This document shows positions 16,325 through 25,833 of a stretch of DNA of 39,071 nt, piece after piece; the first letter of the stretch is position 1, and the number at the start of each line of letters is the position of its first letter. Position numbers and translations under genes: made by a program. The stretch comes from JANYHF01 sp031367715 (GTDB taxonomy: Bacteria; Pseudomonadota; Alphaproteobacteria; Rhizobiales; Hyphomicrobiaceae), in assembly GCA_031367715.1 (NCBI GenBank), contig JANLQJ010000179.1:1-39071 (forward strand), given 5' to 3'. A model generated the notes under the pieces. The model saw only the letters and a list, made by a program, of their open reading frames with translations, searched no databases and was not told the DNA's origin.

Positions 16325-16809
16325 CAGGCATCTGCCAGCACGTCAAAGTAGTCTTTGATGGAGTTATTTGATATTACCGAATTCTTTCCGCGTTTGTAAG
16401 CCCTGTCCCAAGGGGAATTTGGTTTGTGCGTGAGGGCAGATAACTGAAATGCCTGGTATTGCTTAAATTCAGTCCAGATCTGATCAATTATATCCATCTC
16501 CGATTTTGCAAAATCGGACTGCGCGACATCCCCGTCATCATCAGGTGTCGGAGTATCCTCACCCCTGTGAATGAGTCGGGTCACAGGGTTGGGGCCAAAT
16601 TTCCTCAATGCCTGATAGAGACCGGGCGCTACCGGCCCGAATTCCCAAGCAAGGAATGACTCGTCAACCAACTCCTCATTGTTCACAGCCATGCTCCAGC
16701 CATGAGCAATGAACACCAATTTTTGCAAATGCATATTTGTAAGCGTGATGGCTTCGCGCTGGCTACGTCTGATGAATTCGTTTGCTACAGCCAGGATAGA
16801 ATGCGGCAT
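16279..16809 (-). CDS. Panacea-domain (DUF4065/SocA-like) antitoxin
   Basis: A 176-residue protein with the Panacea signature: LTNMHLQKLVFIAHGWSMAV (residues 23-42), then DESFLAWEFGPVAPGLYQAL (49-68) and a C-terminal HKPNSPWDRAYKRGKNSVIS segment. The family includes the SocA proteolytic adaptor and promiscuous PanA antitoxins. The start is ATG at 16809, eight bases after GGAGG; an ATG five codons earlier precedes this Shine-Dalgarno site and is less likely. It lies 165 bp downstream of atpC on the same strand, with no gene in the gap, and overlaps the small membrane-protein gene that follows. It could be read from its own promoter or by read-through from the ATP synthase operon. Confidence 0.8.
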   Translation of the reverse strand: MPHSILAVANEFIRRSQREAITLTNMHLQKLVFIAHGWSMAVNNEELVDESFLAWEFGPVAPGLYQALRKFGPNPVTRLIHRGEDTPTPDDDGDVAQSDFAKSEMDIIDQIWTEFKQYQAFQLSALTHKPNSPWDRAYKRGKNSVISNNSIKDYFDVLADAWCQIRKSRVWPMRRS

Positions 16810-16974
16810 GTTGAGCGCCTCCATCGACGATCCAAGAACGAATCATGAATCCGACGGATACGAAAGTCAACACGATTCGCTGCAAAGCCCATCCAACTGT
16901 AAAATGGTCAGGGCACGAAGCTCATCTAAAAATCGATGGCAACCGAACGTCGACATTTTGGGCGGCGCAAAAAC

Positions 16975-17361
16975 TCAATTCAACCCCGCAAGCGCCGCGA
17001 CGGCTGCGTGGGCCAAGAACTGCTCTTCATCATCCTTCGCAGCCCCTACCGCGGCCTCGGCGCGCTTACGTTCCGCGGCCAGCCAGTCGCTGCCGGCTTC
17101 GGCGATATCGGTGGCGGTTTGCGCCAAGATCGTCAGGCTGACCGGGTCGACCTCGGCAAAGCCGCCCTGCACGTATAGGCGCTGCGTCTTGCCGCCAACC
17201 AGTTTGACGTCGATCACGCCTGGCCGAAGAGTCGTCATGGCTGGAGCATGTCCAGGCAAGACGGTGAAATCGCCCTCTGAGCCCGGCACGACAACCTGCT
17301 CGACGTCGGCCGACACAAGCAGCTTCTCGGGCGAGACCAATTCAAACTTGAACGTGCTCAT
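16975..17361 (-). CDS. atpC: ATP synthase F1 epsilon subunit
   Basis: The 128-residue epsilon subunit of F1, part of the central rotor stalk and an inhibitor of ATP hydrolysis. The N-terminal beta-sandwich is clear: STFKFELVSPEKLLVSADVE, QVVVPGSEGDFTVLPGHAPA and LRPGVIDV. An Ala- and Glu-rich C-terminal helical part follows. Length is normal for alphaproteobacteria. The start ATG at 17361 follows AGGATCGCCGAC. It is the last atp gene of the operon and is separated from atpD by a gene for a small cysteine-containing protein instead of following directly. Confidence 0.95.
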   Translation of the reverse strand: MSTFKFELVSPEKLLVSADVEQVVVPGSEGDFTVLPGHAPAMTTLRPGVIDVKLVGGKTQRLYVQGGFAEVDPVSLTILAQTATDIAEAGSDWLAAERKRAEAAVGAAKDDEEQFLAHAAVAALAGLN

Positions 17362-17471
17362 GTCGGCGATCCTAAAGTTTCAATCAACTTGAGTCAGCGA
17401 CGCCGATATGATTCTCTTCTTGCGCGCGGCCGCCCGGCCAACCCCGCGTGCGGACATCGCCAAAGGCGACG

Positions 17472-17780
17472 TCATGCGTCGTGTGCCTTGGCCTCGACCT
17501 CTTCGGGGGTCTGCAGTTTCTTGCCGCAGAACGGGCAGAAATAGACCGGGTGGTCGAGGAAGCCGGAGCCCTCTTCGTCGTCATCGTCATCGGAGGCTTC
17601 GGCGGCTTCACCGTTGCTGCCGTCATCGATGTCGAGAATACCCACCGACAGATACAGCACGCCGTCCTCTGCCTCATACAATAACGGATCAAAGTCCTCG
17701 GCTTCGAGAACCTCCTTGAGATCCTGACAGCACGTGCCGAATTTCGAGGCCTTGACCTCGCTTTTGTCTTCCTGAGCCAT
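17472..17780 (-). CDS. Small acidic four-cysteine (zinc-ribbon-like) protein between atpD and atpC
   Basis: A 102-residue protein of unknown function. Seen: GTCCQD near the N terminus (C17, C18), DPLLYEAEDGVLYLSVGILD in the middle, an acidic run EASDDDDDEEG (residues 61-71) and HPVYFCPFCGKKLQTPEEVE at the C terminus (C82, C85). The CPFCGKKL knuckle is typical of zinc ribbons; a complete site would need the CC pair or other ligands. The start is ATG at 17780, eight bases after GGAGG, with the frame open to 17801. It begins 29 bp after the atpD stop and ends about 110 bp before atpC, on the same strand, so it should be co-transcribed. I do not know a standard atp-operon gene of this kind. Function is not assigned. 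Confidence 0.75.
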   Translation of the reverse strand: MAQEDKSEVKASKFGTCCQDLKEVLEAEDFDPLLYEAEDGVLYLSVGILDIDDGSNGEAAEASDDDDDEEGSGFLDHPVYFCPFCGKKLQTPEEVEAKAHDA

Positions 17781-17809
17781 GCTGCTGTCCTCCAATCTCA
17801 ATCCGGTAG

Positions 17810-19246
<1,437 letters not shown>

Positions 19247-19360
19247 TGTACCCGTCCTTCGTATTCGAATTTGTGGAAAGCCGTTTGGGCTCTTCGTGCC
19301 TGTGATTTCTTTTTTTGTCGGCCTTCACTTTGGAACGCCAAGTTCAGTCCTGTTTTCCGA

Positions 19361-19645
19361 TCAGATCTTCGTCTTCATGAACGGCGTAAAGTCGGACCAG
19401 TTCTCGACCCTGAACACTCGAATATCCCGAATGCTCAGCGGGAACCACGGCATCGCCTTCAGCGCCTCCGTCACGGACGCGATATCCGCCAGATTGTCGC
19501 TCTCGCTCATATAGACGCTGCCCTGGACCCACTTGAAACCGTGTTTTCCTACTGTTCTACGGATGTCCGTATAAGCGCCTTTATAACCCTTAGCATGGTG
19601 CGAGTCGGCTTCTGCCACAGTCAGATCGAAAGCTATCGCAAACAT
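19361..19645 (-). CDS. vapD: VapD family endoribonuclease toxin, module 2 (atpG-atpD junction)
   Basis: A 94-residue VapD homologue. VapD proteins have a Cas2-like ferredoxin fold and act as mRNA-cleaving toxins in Haemophilus and Helicobacter. Seen: MFAIAFDL at the N terminus with the conserved Asp7, GAYTDIRRTVGKHGFKWVQG, SVYMSESDN, EALKAMPWFPLSIRDIRVFR and VENWSDFTPFMK. This is close to the classical pattern, including SxRDIRxFRxExWSDFT, so the protein looks intact. The start ATG is nine bases after the stop of the preceding 78-residue gene. It lies between atpG and atpD on the same strand, with 114 bp before atpD. It is a diverged paralogue of the gene at 20842-21126: 42 of 94 positions identical by my ungapped hand count. 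Confidence 0.88.
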   Translation of the reverse strand: MFAIAFDLTVAEADSHHAKGYKGAYTDIRRTVGKHGFKWVQGSVYMSESDNLADIASVTEALKAMPWFPLSIRDIRVFRVENWSDFTPFMKTKI

Positions 19646-19654
19646 GAAAACCCA

Positions 19655-19891
19655 CTACGGAATCGTTTCAGAAATTGGGTCCGACATAATGTCTTCGATC
19701 TTCAGCGCCACTTCTTCGCCAGTACTGAATACATGGATCAACGCTTTCGAGTCGCCGACCAGCTTCAGCACTTCATAGGCAGGTCCGAATTCGCTCAGGC
19801 GTCGCACCTGCCCAACCAACGTCTTTGGGTCGACAAAGGCATAGGCCGTCTCAGACTCTTTCATGCCGCCATTCTGCATTGTCCGCTCCAT
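19655..19891 (-). CDS. Putative VapX/DUF5397-like antitoxin, module 2
   Basis: A 78-residue protein with a conserved core TLVGQVRRLSEFGPAYEVLK, then KALIHVFSTGEEVALKIEDI and SDP. The pattern LVG-x8-GPxYEV ... EV-x3-IEDI-x2-DP resembles the small proteins (DUF5397/VapX type) found just upstream of vapD in other bacteria; that family name is from memory and should be checked. The ATG at 19891 is taken as start; an ATG at 19879 has GGAG six bases upstream and is an alternative. The gene starts 48 bp after the atpG stop and precedes vapD by nine bases. The likely role is antitoxin and autoregulator of the module. It is paralogous to 21126-21356 (20 of 48 core positions identical by hand). Confidence 0.7.
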   Translation of the reverse strand: MERTMQNGGMKESETAYAFVDPKTLVGQVRRLSEFGPAYEVLKLVGDSKALIHVFSTGEEVALKIEDIMSDPISETIP

Positions 19892-19939
19892 CGCCTGAAG
19901 GTTGACCCTGCCACCCTACCACGCCGTCCAGCCCCCTGC

Positions 19940-20827
19940 CTACACCGCCTCCGCGCCCGAGATGATCTCGATCAGCTCCTTGGTGATCTGCGCCTGGCGC
20001 GAGCGGTTGTAGGTGATGGTCAGCTTGTTGATCATGTCGCCGGCATTGCGGGTGGCGTTGTCCATGGCGCTCATGCGGCTACCCTGTTCCGAGGCGGCGT
20101 TTTCCAGCAGTGCCCGGAAGATCTGCGTCGAGATGTTGAGTGGCAGCAGGCGTTCCAAGATCTGCTCTTCGGACGGTTCGTATTCCGGCGCGGCGACGAC
20201 CTTGTTGGCATCGGCAGTTGCCCCGGCCGCCGGCACCATGGCCGGGATCAACGGCAGCGCCGTCGGCTTTTGCGACATTACCGACTTGAACTCGGAAAAG
20301 AACAGCGTGCAGACGTCAAACTCGCCCTTGTCGAACAGGGCCAGCACCTTGTCGCCGATCGCCTTGGCGTTGTCGAAGCCGACGCGTTTGACTTCCTTCA
20401 GCTCGACCAGGTCGATGATGTTCTTGGCATAGTCGCGGCGCAGCTGATCCCAGCCCTTGCGGCCGACGCACAGGATCTTGAAGGTTTTACCGGATGCCGT
20501 CAGCTTGCGGATGTGCTCGCGCGCCAGCCGCACGATCGAGGAATTGAAGCCGCCGCACAGACCACGGTCCGCCGAGCACACCACCAGCAGATGCACAGCA
20601 TCCTTGCCCGTGCCCGCCAGCAGCGGTGATGCGCCGGATTGCCCCGACGCACGCGCGCCGAGATTGGCCAGCACGCGGTCCATGCGCTGTGCATAGGGAC
20701 GCGCGGCGGTCGCCGCCTCCTGCGCGCGGCGCAGCTTAGCGGCGGCCACCATCTGCATGGCCTTGGTGATCTTCTGCGTCGCCTTCACCGAAGCGATGCG
20801 GTTGCGCAGGTCCTTTAACGAGGGCAT
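19940..20827 (-). CDS. atpG: ATP synthase F1 gamma subunit
   Basis: The 295-residue gamma subunit, the central shaft of F1 that couples rotation to catalysis. The N terminus MPSLKDLRNRIASVKATQKI with TKAMQMVAAAKLRRAQ is the diagnostic coiled-coil helix. The Rossmann-like middle includes VVCSADRGLCGGFNSS, and the C-terminal helix includes RMSAMDNATRNAGDMINKLT and YNRSRQAQITKELIEIISGA. The protein is complete. The start ATG follows AAAGGACTGAGCGACA. The gene is bracketed on both sides by VapD-type modules: the first ends 14 bp before its start and the second begins 48 bp after its stop. Both gaps are short enough for co-transcription. Confidence 0.97.
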   Translation of the reverse strand: MPSLKDLRNRIASVKATQKITKAMQMVAAAKLRRAQEAATAARPYAQRMDRVLANLGARASGQSGASPLLAGTGKDAVHLLVVCSADRGLCGGFNSSIVRLAREHIRKLTASGKTFKILCVGRKGWDQLRRDYAKNIIDLVELKEVKRVGFDNAKAIGDKVLALFDKGEFDVCTLFFSEFKSVMSQKPTALPLIPAMVPAAGATADANKVVAAPEYEPSEEQILERLLPLNISTQIFRALLENAASEQGSRMSAMDNATRNAGDMINKLTITYNRSRQAQITKELIEIISGAEAV

Positions 20828-20841
20828 TGTCGCTCAGTCCT

Positions 20842-21126
20842 TTATCGACCTGTCTTCATGATCGAAGTGAAATTCGTACCCTGTTCCATCCGGAAAACCC
20901 GTACGTCGTGCAGGCTCTTGCCGAACCAAGGAAGCGCACGAAGCGCTGTCAGTGCCAGGAACAATTTCCCATGATCCTCGTGGTTTGCAGCGTAAGTACT
21001 GCCTTGAATGCGTTCGAACCCATGATCAGTTAACGTCAATCTGATATCGGTATAGTCCCGCGCCGAACCCTTCGGGTGGACTCGCTTGGCAACCACCGTA
21101 TCTAGATCGAACGTAATTGCGAACAT
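20842..21126 (-). CDS. vapD: VapD family protein, module 1 (atpA-atpG junction), partly diverged
   Basis: A 94-residue VapD homologue with MFAITFDLDTVVAKRVHPKG, YTDIRLTLTDHGFERIQGST and LRALPWFGKSLHDVRVFRME. The Cas2-fold Asp7 (FDL) is kept. The C-terminal signature differs from the usual SVRDIRAFRVEQWSDFT: it reads SLHDVRVFRMEQGTNFT, so the Arg after S-x is His, the Trp is Gly and the Asp is Asn. It may therefore have weakened or altered nuclease activity. The start ATG overlaps the TGA stop of the upstream partner (TGATG), indicating translational coupling. It ends 14 bp before atpG, so its translation could also feed into atpG. Same strand as atp. Confidence 0.87.
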   Translation of the reverse strand: MFAITFDLDTVVAKRVHPKGSARDYTDIRLTLTDHGFERIQGSTYAANHEDHGKLFLALTALRALPWFGKSLHDVRVFRMEQGTNFTSIMKTGR

Positions 21127-21356
21127 CAGCGGCCTTTCCAGGCTGCATCTGGACCAGGGTCAGTCAGGATATCCTCGATGTCGTACGAAACCTCTCGCTC
21201 GGCATCGAGAATGCAGATCAGCGCTTGCTTCTCGTCGATGATTTTCACGACTTCATAAGTCGGCCCGTCAGGACCTATCGAGTGAAGGGTCCCGACGAGT
21301 TCTTGATGCGGCAAAGCCCGTTTCTTCGAGACCGTTGCAGTCACCATGGCTGTCAC
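21126..21356 (-). CDS. Putative VapX/DUF5397-like antitoxin, module 1
   Basis: A 76-residue protein with a basic N terminus (VSKKRALPHQE), the core LVGTLHSIGPDGPTYEVVKI and a C-terminal REVSYDIEDILTDPGP. It is homologous to the 78-residue protein at 19655-19891 and shares its LVG...GPxYEV...IEDI..DP pattern. It starts 33 bp after the atpA stop with a GGGTG-type site upstream, and its stop overlaps the vapD start by one base. This arrangement, small protein then VapD, matches VapXD-type toxin-antitoxin modules. Antitoxin function is inferred from position and size only. Confidence 0.7.
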   Translation of the reverse strand: MTAMVTATVSKKRALPHQELVGTLHSIGPDGPTYEVVKIIDEKQALICILDAEREVSYDIEDILTDPGPDAAWKGR

Positions 21357-21389
21357 CCGTCGTCCAACGTTCGCAGTCCAACATTCCTA

Positions 21390-22921
<1,532 letters not shown>

Positions 22922-22922
<1 letters not shown>

Positions 22923-23482
22923 CAGCGAACCTCTTTCATGGCGAACTTGAGATTGTTGAGTTTGGTTTTGATCGATGAATCGATCATGCGGGAACCGGCC
23001 TTCACGATCAGGCCGCCCAGGATCGACGGGTCGACCTTGGTATTGAGTTGTACGTCCTTGTTGAGGGACGCTTTCAGGCTATCGAGCAGCTGGCTGCGCT
23101 GCCCCTCGGTCAGCGGCTGCGCCGAGGTGACTTCGGCGGACACGCGGCCCTTCATGCGCTCAAACAGCGTGCGGAAATCGCGGATCATGTCGGGCAGCGA
23201 GAACAGCCGCCGGTTGCGCGCGATCAGCTTGATGAAATTCTGCGTCAGGCCAGAGATTCCAGCCTTGCCGAGCACGGCCGACATGGCGTTTGACTGATCC
23301 TGCGCTGAGAACACCGGGCTGCGTACCAGGCGCATCAGATCCACGCTCTCGCCCAGCAGTTTTTCGATCGTGGTGAGGTCACTGGCGACGGCATCGACCG
23401 CGCCCTGCTCCTTGGCCAGATCGAACAGCGCAGTTGCATAACGCCCGGCCATGCCTGCCACAATCGATTCGTCGCCTGCCAC
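22922..23482 (-). CDS. atpH: ATP synthase F1 delta subunit
   Basis: The 186-residue delta subunit of the peripheral stalk, linking the F1 head to the membrane stator. Seen: GMAGRYATALFDLAKEQGAV at the N terminus, then IARNRRLFSLPDMIRDFRTL and the C-terminal VNTKVDPSILGGLIVKAGSR-like stretch (here LNTKVDPSILGGLIVKAGSR) with DSSIKTKLNNL. The start is GTG at 23482, seven bases after GGGAG; the frame is open to 23542 but that extension has no family similarity, and 186 residues is the usual length. It is the first gene of the operon. In many relatives priA lies upstream; here there is 279 bp with no gene and then an outer-membrane-protein gene. I could not pick a convincing promoter. Confidence 0.95.
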
Positions 23483-23699
23483 GTAAACGCTCCCGCCCGC
23501 CGGTTGGTGCCCCGCGCCAGGAGGCAACCAGATTGCTGTCAATTCGAGGATTTTTTGGATGCCAGGCGCCCCATGCGAACGACGGGGACGGCCTCAGACC
23601 CTGACGAAGACTGCGCGTCGTCTAGCATAGGCTTCCGGGGCGGCGCAACACGCCTGCAAGATTGCACGTTGCCGCAGGAGGGTGAGGGGCACGACAGCC

Positions 23700-23733
23700 A
23701 ACCGGCGCCGTCCTGGTCGGAGCGGCGCCGGTT
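23700..23733. terminator. Hairpin downstream of the outer-membrane protein gene
   Basis: A perfect 11-bp stem AACCGGCGCCG (23700-23710) / CGGCGCCGGTT (23723-23733) with a 12-nt loop, 29 bp past the stop of the gene at 23762-24463. There is no strong U-run on the minus strand. It probably ends or stabilises that transcript and separates it from the atp operon. Confidence 0.5.
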
Positions 23734-23761
23734 CAGCAACTTCCGTAGGTATAAAAGGACG

Positions 23762-24463
23762 TCACAGGCCGCCGACATTGTAGACAAGACCGATACGCAC
23801 CGATTGGAGGTCCGGCTGAATCTCATGAATCTCGATCGGCACGACGCAACCGACGCCACCGACGCCACAACCGACTTGATCGCTGCCATACCGGGCAAAT
23901 CGGTAGTCCAGGCTCACGCTAAGCGCATCAGTGATTTTTTCCTGTGCGCCCAGCCCCGCAAACCAGCCGTCGAAGACATGGCCGTTGGTGTAAGGCGCGC
24001 CTGGGGCCGGAGGATTGTAGCTGAAGGTAAAGCCTGCCCGGCTGAACCCGCCGTCAAGGTAGAGAAGCGTGTTCGAATTGACGAGGGCGCCCAGGCGCAC
24101 GCCACTATTGTATGCCCAATTCTGTTGCAGTTTGTTCACGTCGCCGCCTGGGCTCGTCAAAGTGGCCTCGGCGTTGGTGATATCGAGCGAAGAGTACGTG
24201 CCGAGTAACAGACCGGGCGCAATGCGGAAGTCATAGCCCCAAGTCAGAGATCCCACTGCGCCCCAGGATGGGCCGCCACTGAAGGTCGTCACAGAGGGCG
24301 GGATAGTAGCTGTATCCGTCTCGGTCGCGCTGACGCCATTCAGGCCAGCACTCGCGCCGACATAAAACCCGCCCCATTTGGGCGCGCCCACTGCATCAGC
24401 TGCGCTTGCTCCTGCCAAAGCCGACACTCCAGCAACAATAGCCACAGCCTTTAAGAATCGCAT
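23762..24463 (-). CDS. Outer-membrane beta-barrel protein (Omp25/31-like)
   Basis: A 233-residue protein with a Sec signal peptide (MRFLKAVAIVAGVSALAGAS, cleavage likely after about ADA) and alternating aromatic/small residue strands typical of an eight-stranded porin-like barrel: KWGGFYVGASAGLNG, WGAVGSLTWGYDFRIAPGLL, NSGVRLGALVNSNTLLYLDG, SVSLDYRFARYGSDQ and a final SVRIGLVYNVGGL. Two cysteines lie in the last loop (GCGVGGVGC). The start ATG at 24463 is preceded by GAGGTGG; the frame extends to 24514 without signal-like sequence. It is annotated in relatives as outer-membrane beta-barrel or porin family. The specific ligand or role is unknown. Confidence 0.8.
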   Translation of the reverse strand: MRFLKAVAIVAGVSALAGASAADAVGAPKWGGFYVGASAGLNGVSATETDTATIPPSVTTFSGGPSWGAVGSLTWGYDFRIAPGLLLGTYSSLDITNAEATLTSPGGDVNKLQQNWAYNSGVRLGALVNSNTLLYLDGGFSRAGFTFSYNPPAPGAPYTNGHVFDGWFAGLGAQEKITDALSVSLDYRFARYGSDQVGCGVGGVGCVVPIEIHEIQPDLQSVRIGLVYNVGGL

Positions 24464-24616
24464 CGGTAACCACCTCGAATTGGGCTGAAAGTCTAGGCAC
24501 GCAGCTTCAACCAATTGAACTCGTTGATTAATTCACGATATAGCGCCGAAGGCCGCCGGCGGCTGTAGTGAAACAGCCACATTCGGGAAGTACTCACAGA
24601 ATTCGTTGTGTTGCCG

Positions 24617-25558
24617 TCACACCCGCCGCCGCGTCACCGCGATGCCGGCCAATATACAGCCGAGTGCCAGCAGCGCGTTCACCGGCGGGGTCTCGCCAAG
24701 CAGCAGCGCGCCCCACAAGACGCCGAACACTGGCACGATGAAATTGATCTGCGAGAAAAACGACACGCCCAGGCGCTTGATGATGTCGAACATCTGCAGC
24801 GTGCCGAGCCCCGTCGGCAGGGCTGCCAGGATAAAAATCGCCCATAGCGATTGCCAGCTTGGCGAGAGCGCCCAGGGCCGGTCCCACAGCAGCGCCAACG
24901 GCAGATCGATCAGCGCCGAGACGCCAAAGGTCACGGCAGCGAGCGCGCTCAACGGATAGCCACGCAGTGCCTTGGTGGCGAGGGCGTTGATGCCGTAGCA
25001 GAAGGCGCCGAGGCAAACCGCCAGTTCCGCCAACGCCTGATGCCCGAGCCCCATCAGCGTCTTTGGCCCGATCAGCACCACCAGCCCGGCAAACCCGAAC
25101 AACACGCCGATCAACTTGCGCGGGTTCAGCTTTTCATCGAAGGTGAAAACATGCGCCAGCAGGATCGTGGCCAGCGGCATGACGCCCATGCAGATCGCCG
25201 CAATACCAGCGTCGATGCGTTGCTGTCCCCAGCCGATCAGGATGAACGGCAGCGCATTGCCCGAGATGCTGGCGAGCAGGATCGGCCCCCAGGCGCGGAT
25301 TGGGAAGGTAAATGGCTCGCGCAGAAAGCGGGCCAAGCCGGCCATCACGATGCCGGCGATGGCCAGCCGCAGCACGGCGAAGGTGGTGGGCGGGATGGTC
25401 GCGACGCCGATCTTGATCAGCAGGAAATTGCCGCCCCAGACCATGCCGAGCAGTAGCAGCATCAGATAGTCGCGCGCAGTCGGAAGAGTGGGAGACATCG
25501 GGACCGCGCTGGTATGGATGGGGACAGGATGTGCATCGCCGGCAAAAACCGGGCTCAT
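24617..25558 (-). CDS. EamA/DMT family transporter
   Basis: A 313-residue inner-membrane protein with about ten hydrophobic helices in two EamA repeats. Repeat 1 has LLLLGMVWGGNFLLIKIGVA and ends near the loop after PRKLIGVLFGFAGLVVLIGP; repeat 2 ends with FGVLWGALLLGETPPVNALL and ALGCILAGIAVTRRRV. Both contain the usual Gly-rich helix ends and the G-E-x-P segment. Members export amino acids or other metabolites; the substrate here cannot be told. The ATG at 25558 is given; an ATG at 25498 (MSPTLPTARD) is equally possible because neither has a clear ribosome-binding site. It is divergent from rpoN. Confidence 0.85.
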   Translation of the reverse strand: MSPVFAGDAHPVPIHTSAVPMSPTLPTARDYLMLLLLGMVWGGNFLLIKIGVATIPPTTFAVLRLAIAGIVMAGLARFLREPFTFPIRAWGPILLASISGNALPFILIGWGQQRIDAGIAAICMGVMPLATILLAHVFTFDEKLNPRKLIGVLFGFAGLVVLIGPKTLMGLGHQALAELAVCLGAFCYGINALATKALRGYPLSALAAVTFGVSALIDLPLALLWDRPWALSPSWQSLWAIFILAALPTGLGTLQMFDIIKRLGVSFFSQINFIVPVFGVLWGALLLGETPPVNALLALGCILAGIAVTRRRV

Positions 25559-25585
25559 TGAAAGACGTCGAACACCGCGCCAGCG

Positions 25586-25701
25586 ATGAACGTCGTGTCC
25601 CCATTCGCTGTCCGTCCCATGAGGACACGACGTTCATGTGCGCTTAATCTGTGTCGGCCTTGCGCGTTTGTCAGCGGGCCGAACATAAACATCATGTCCC
25701 C
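25586..25701. promoter_or_regulatory. Inverted repeat plus a third related site upstream of rpoN
   Basis: A 15-bp perfect inverted repeat: ATGAACGTCGTGTCC (25586-25600) and GGACACGACGTTCAT (25623-25637), with 22 bases between. A third, imperfect copy (AACATCATGTCCCC versus AACGTCGTGTCCCC, two mismatches) lies at about 25688-25701. The cluster sits in the 275-bp divergent gap between the DMT exporter and rpoN. It could be a set of regulator binding sites or an RNA hairpin. No gene is supported in this gap. Confidence 0.5.
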
Positions 25702-25833
25702 GCCCTCGCCAATGGCTCAAATTGGCACGCGCACCCGACTATGGTTAAAATTCCGTCAATTTTGCCGCGGTTAAGCCAACCGTAATGGCAATGGCCTATT
25801 GATCACCTCGCAGCCTTCAAGGACACTCAGGGC

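Noticed and set aside
16845..17141. A 98-codon plus-strand frame between the Panacea gene and atpC.
   Set aside because: Its 3' two-thirds is antisense to atpC, and no ribosome-binding site or domain is visible.
19361..21126. VapD similarity to Cas2 as a hint of CRISPR adaptation genes.
   Set aside because: No cas1, other cas genes or spaced direct repeats are present; the length and motifs are VapD.
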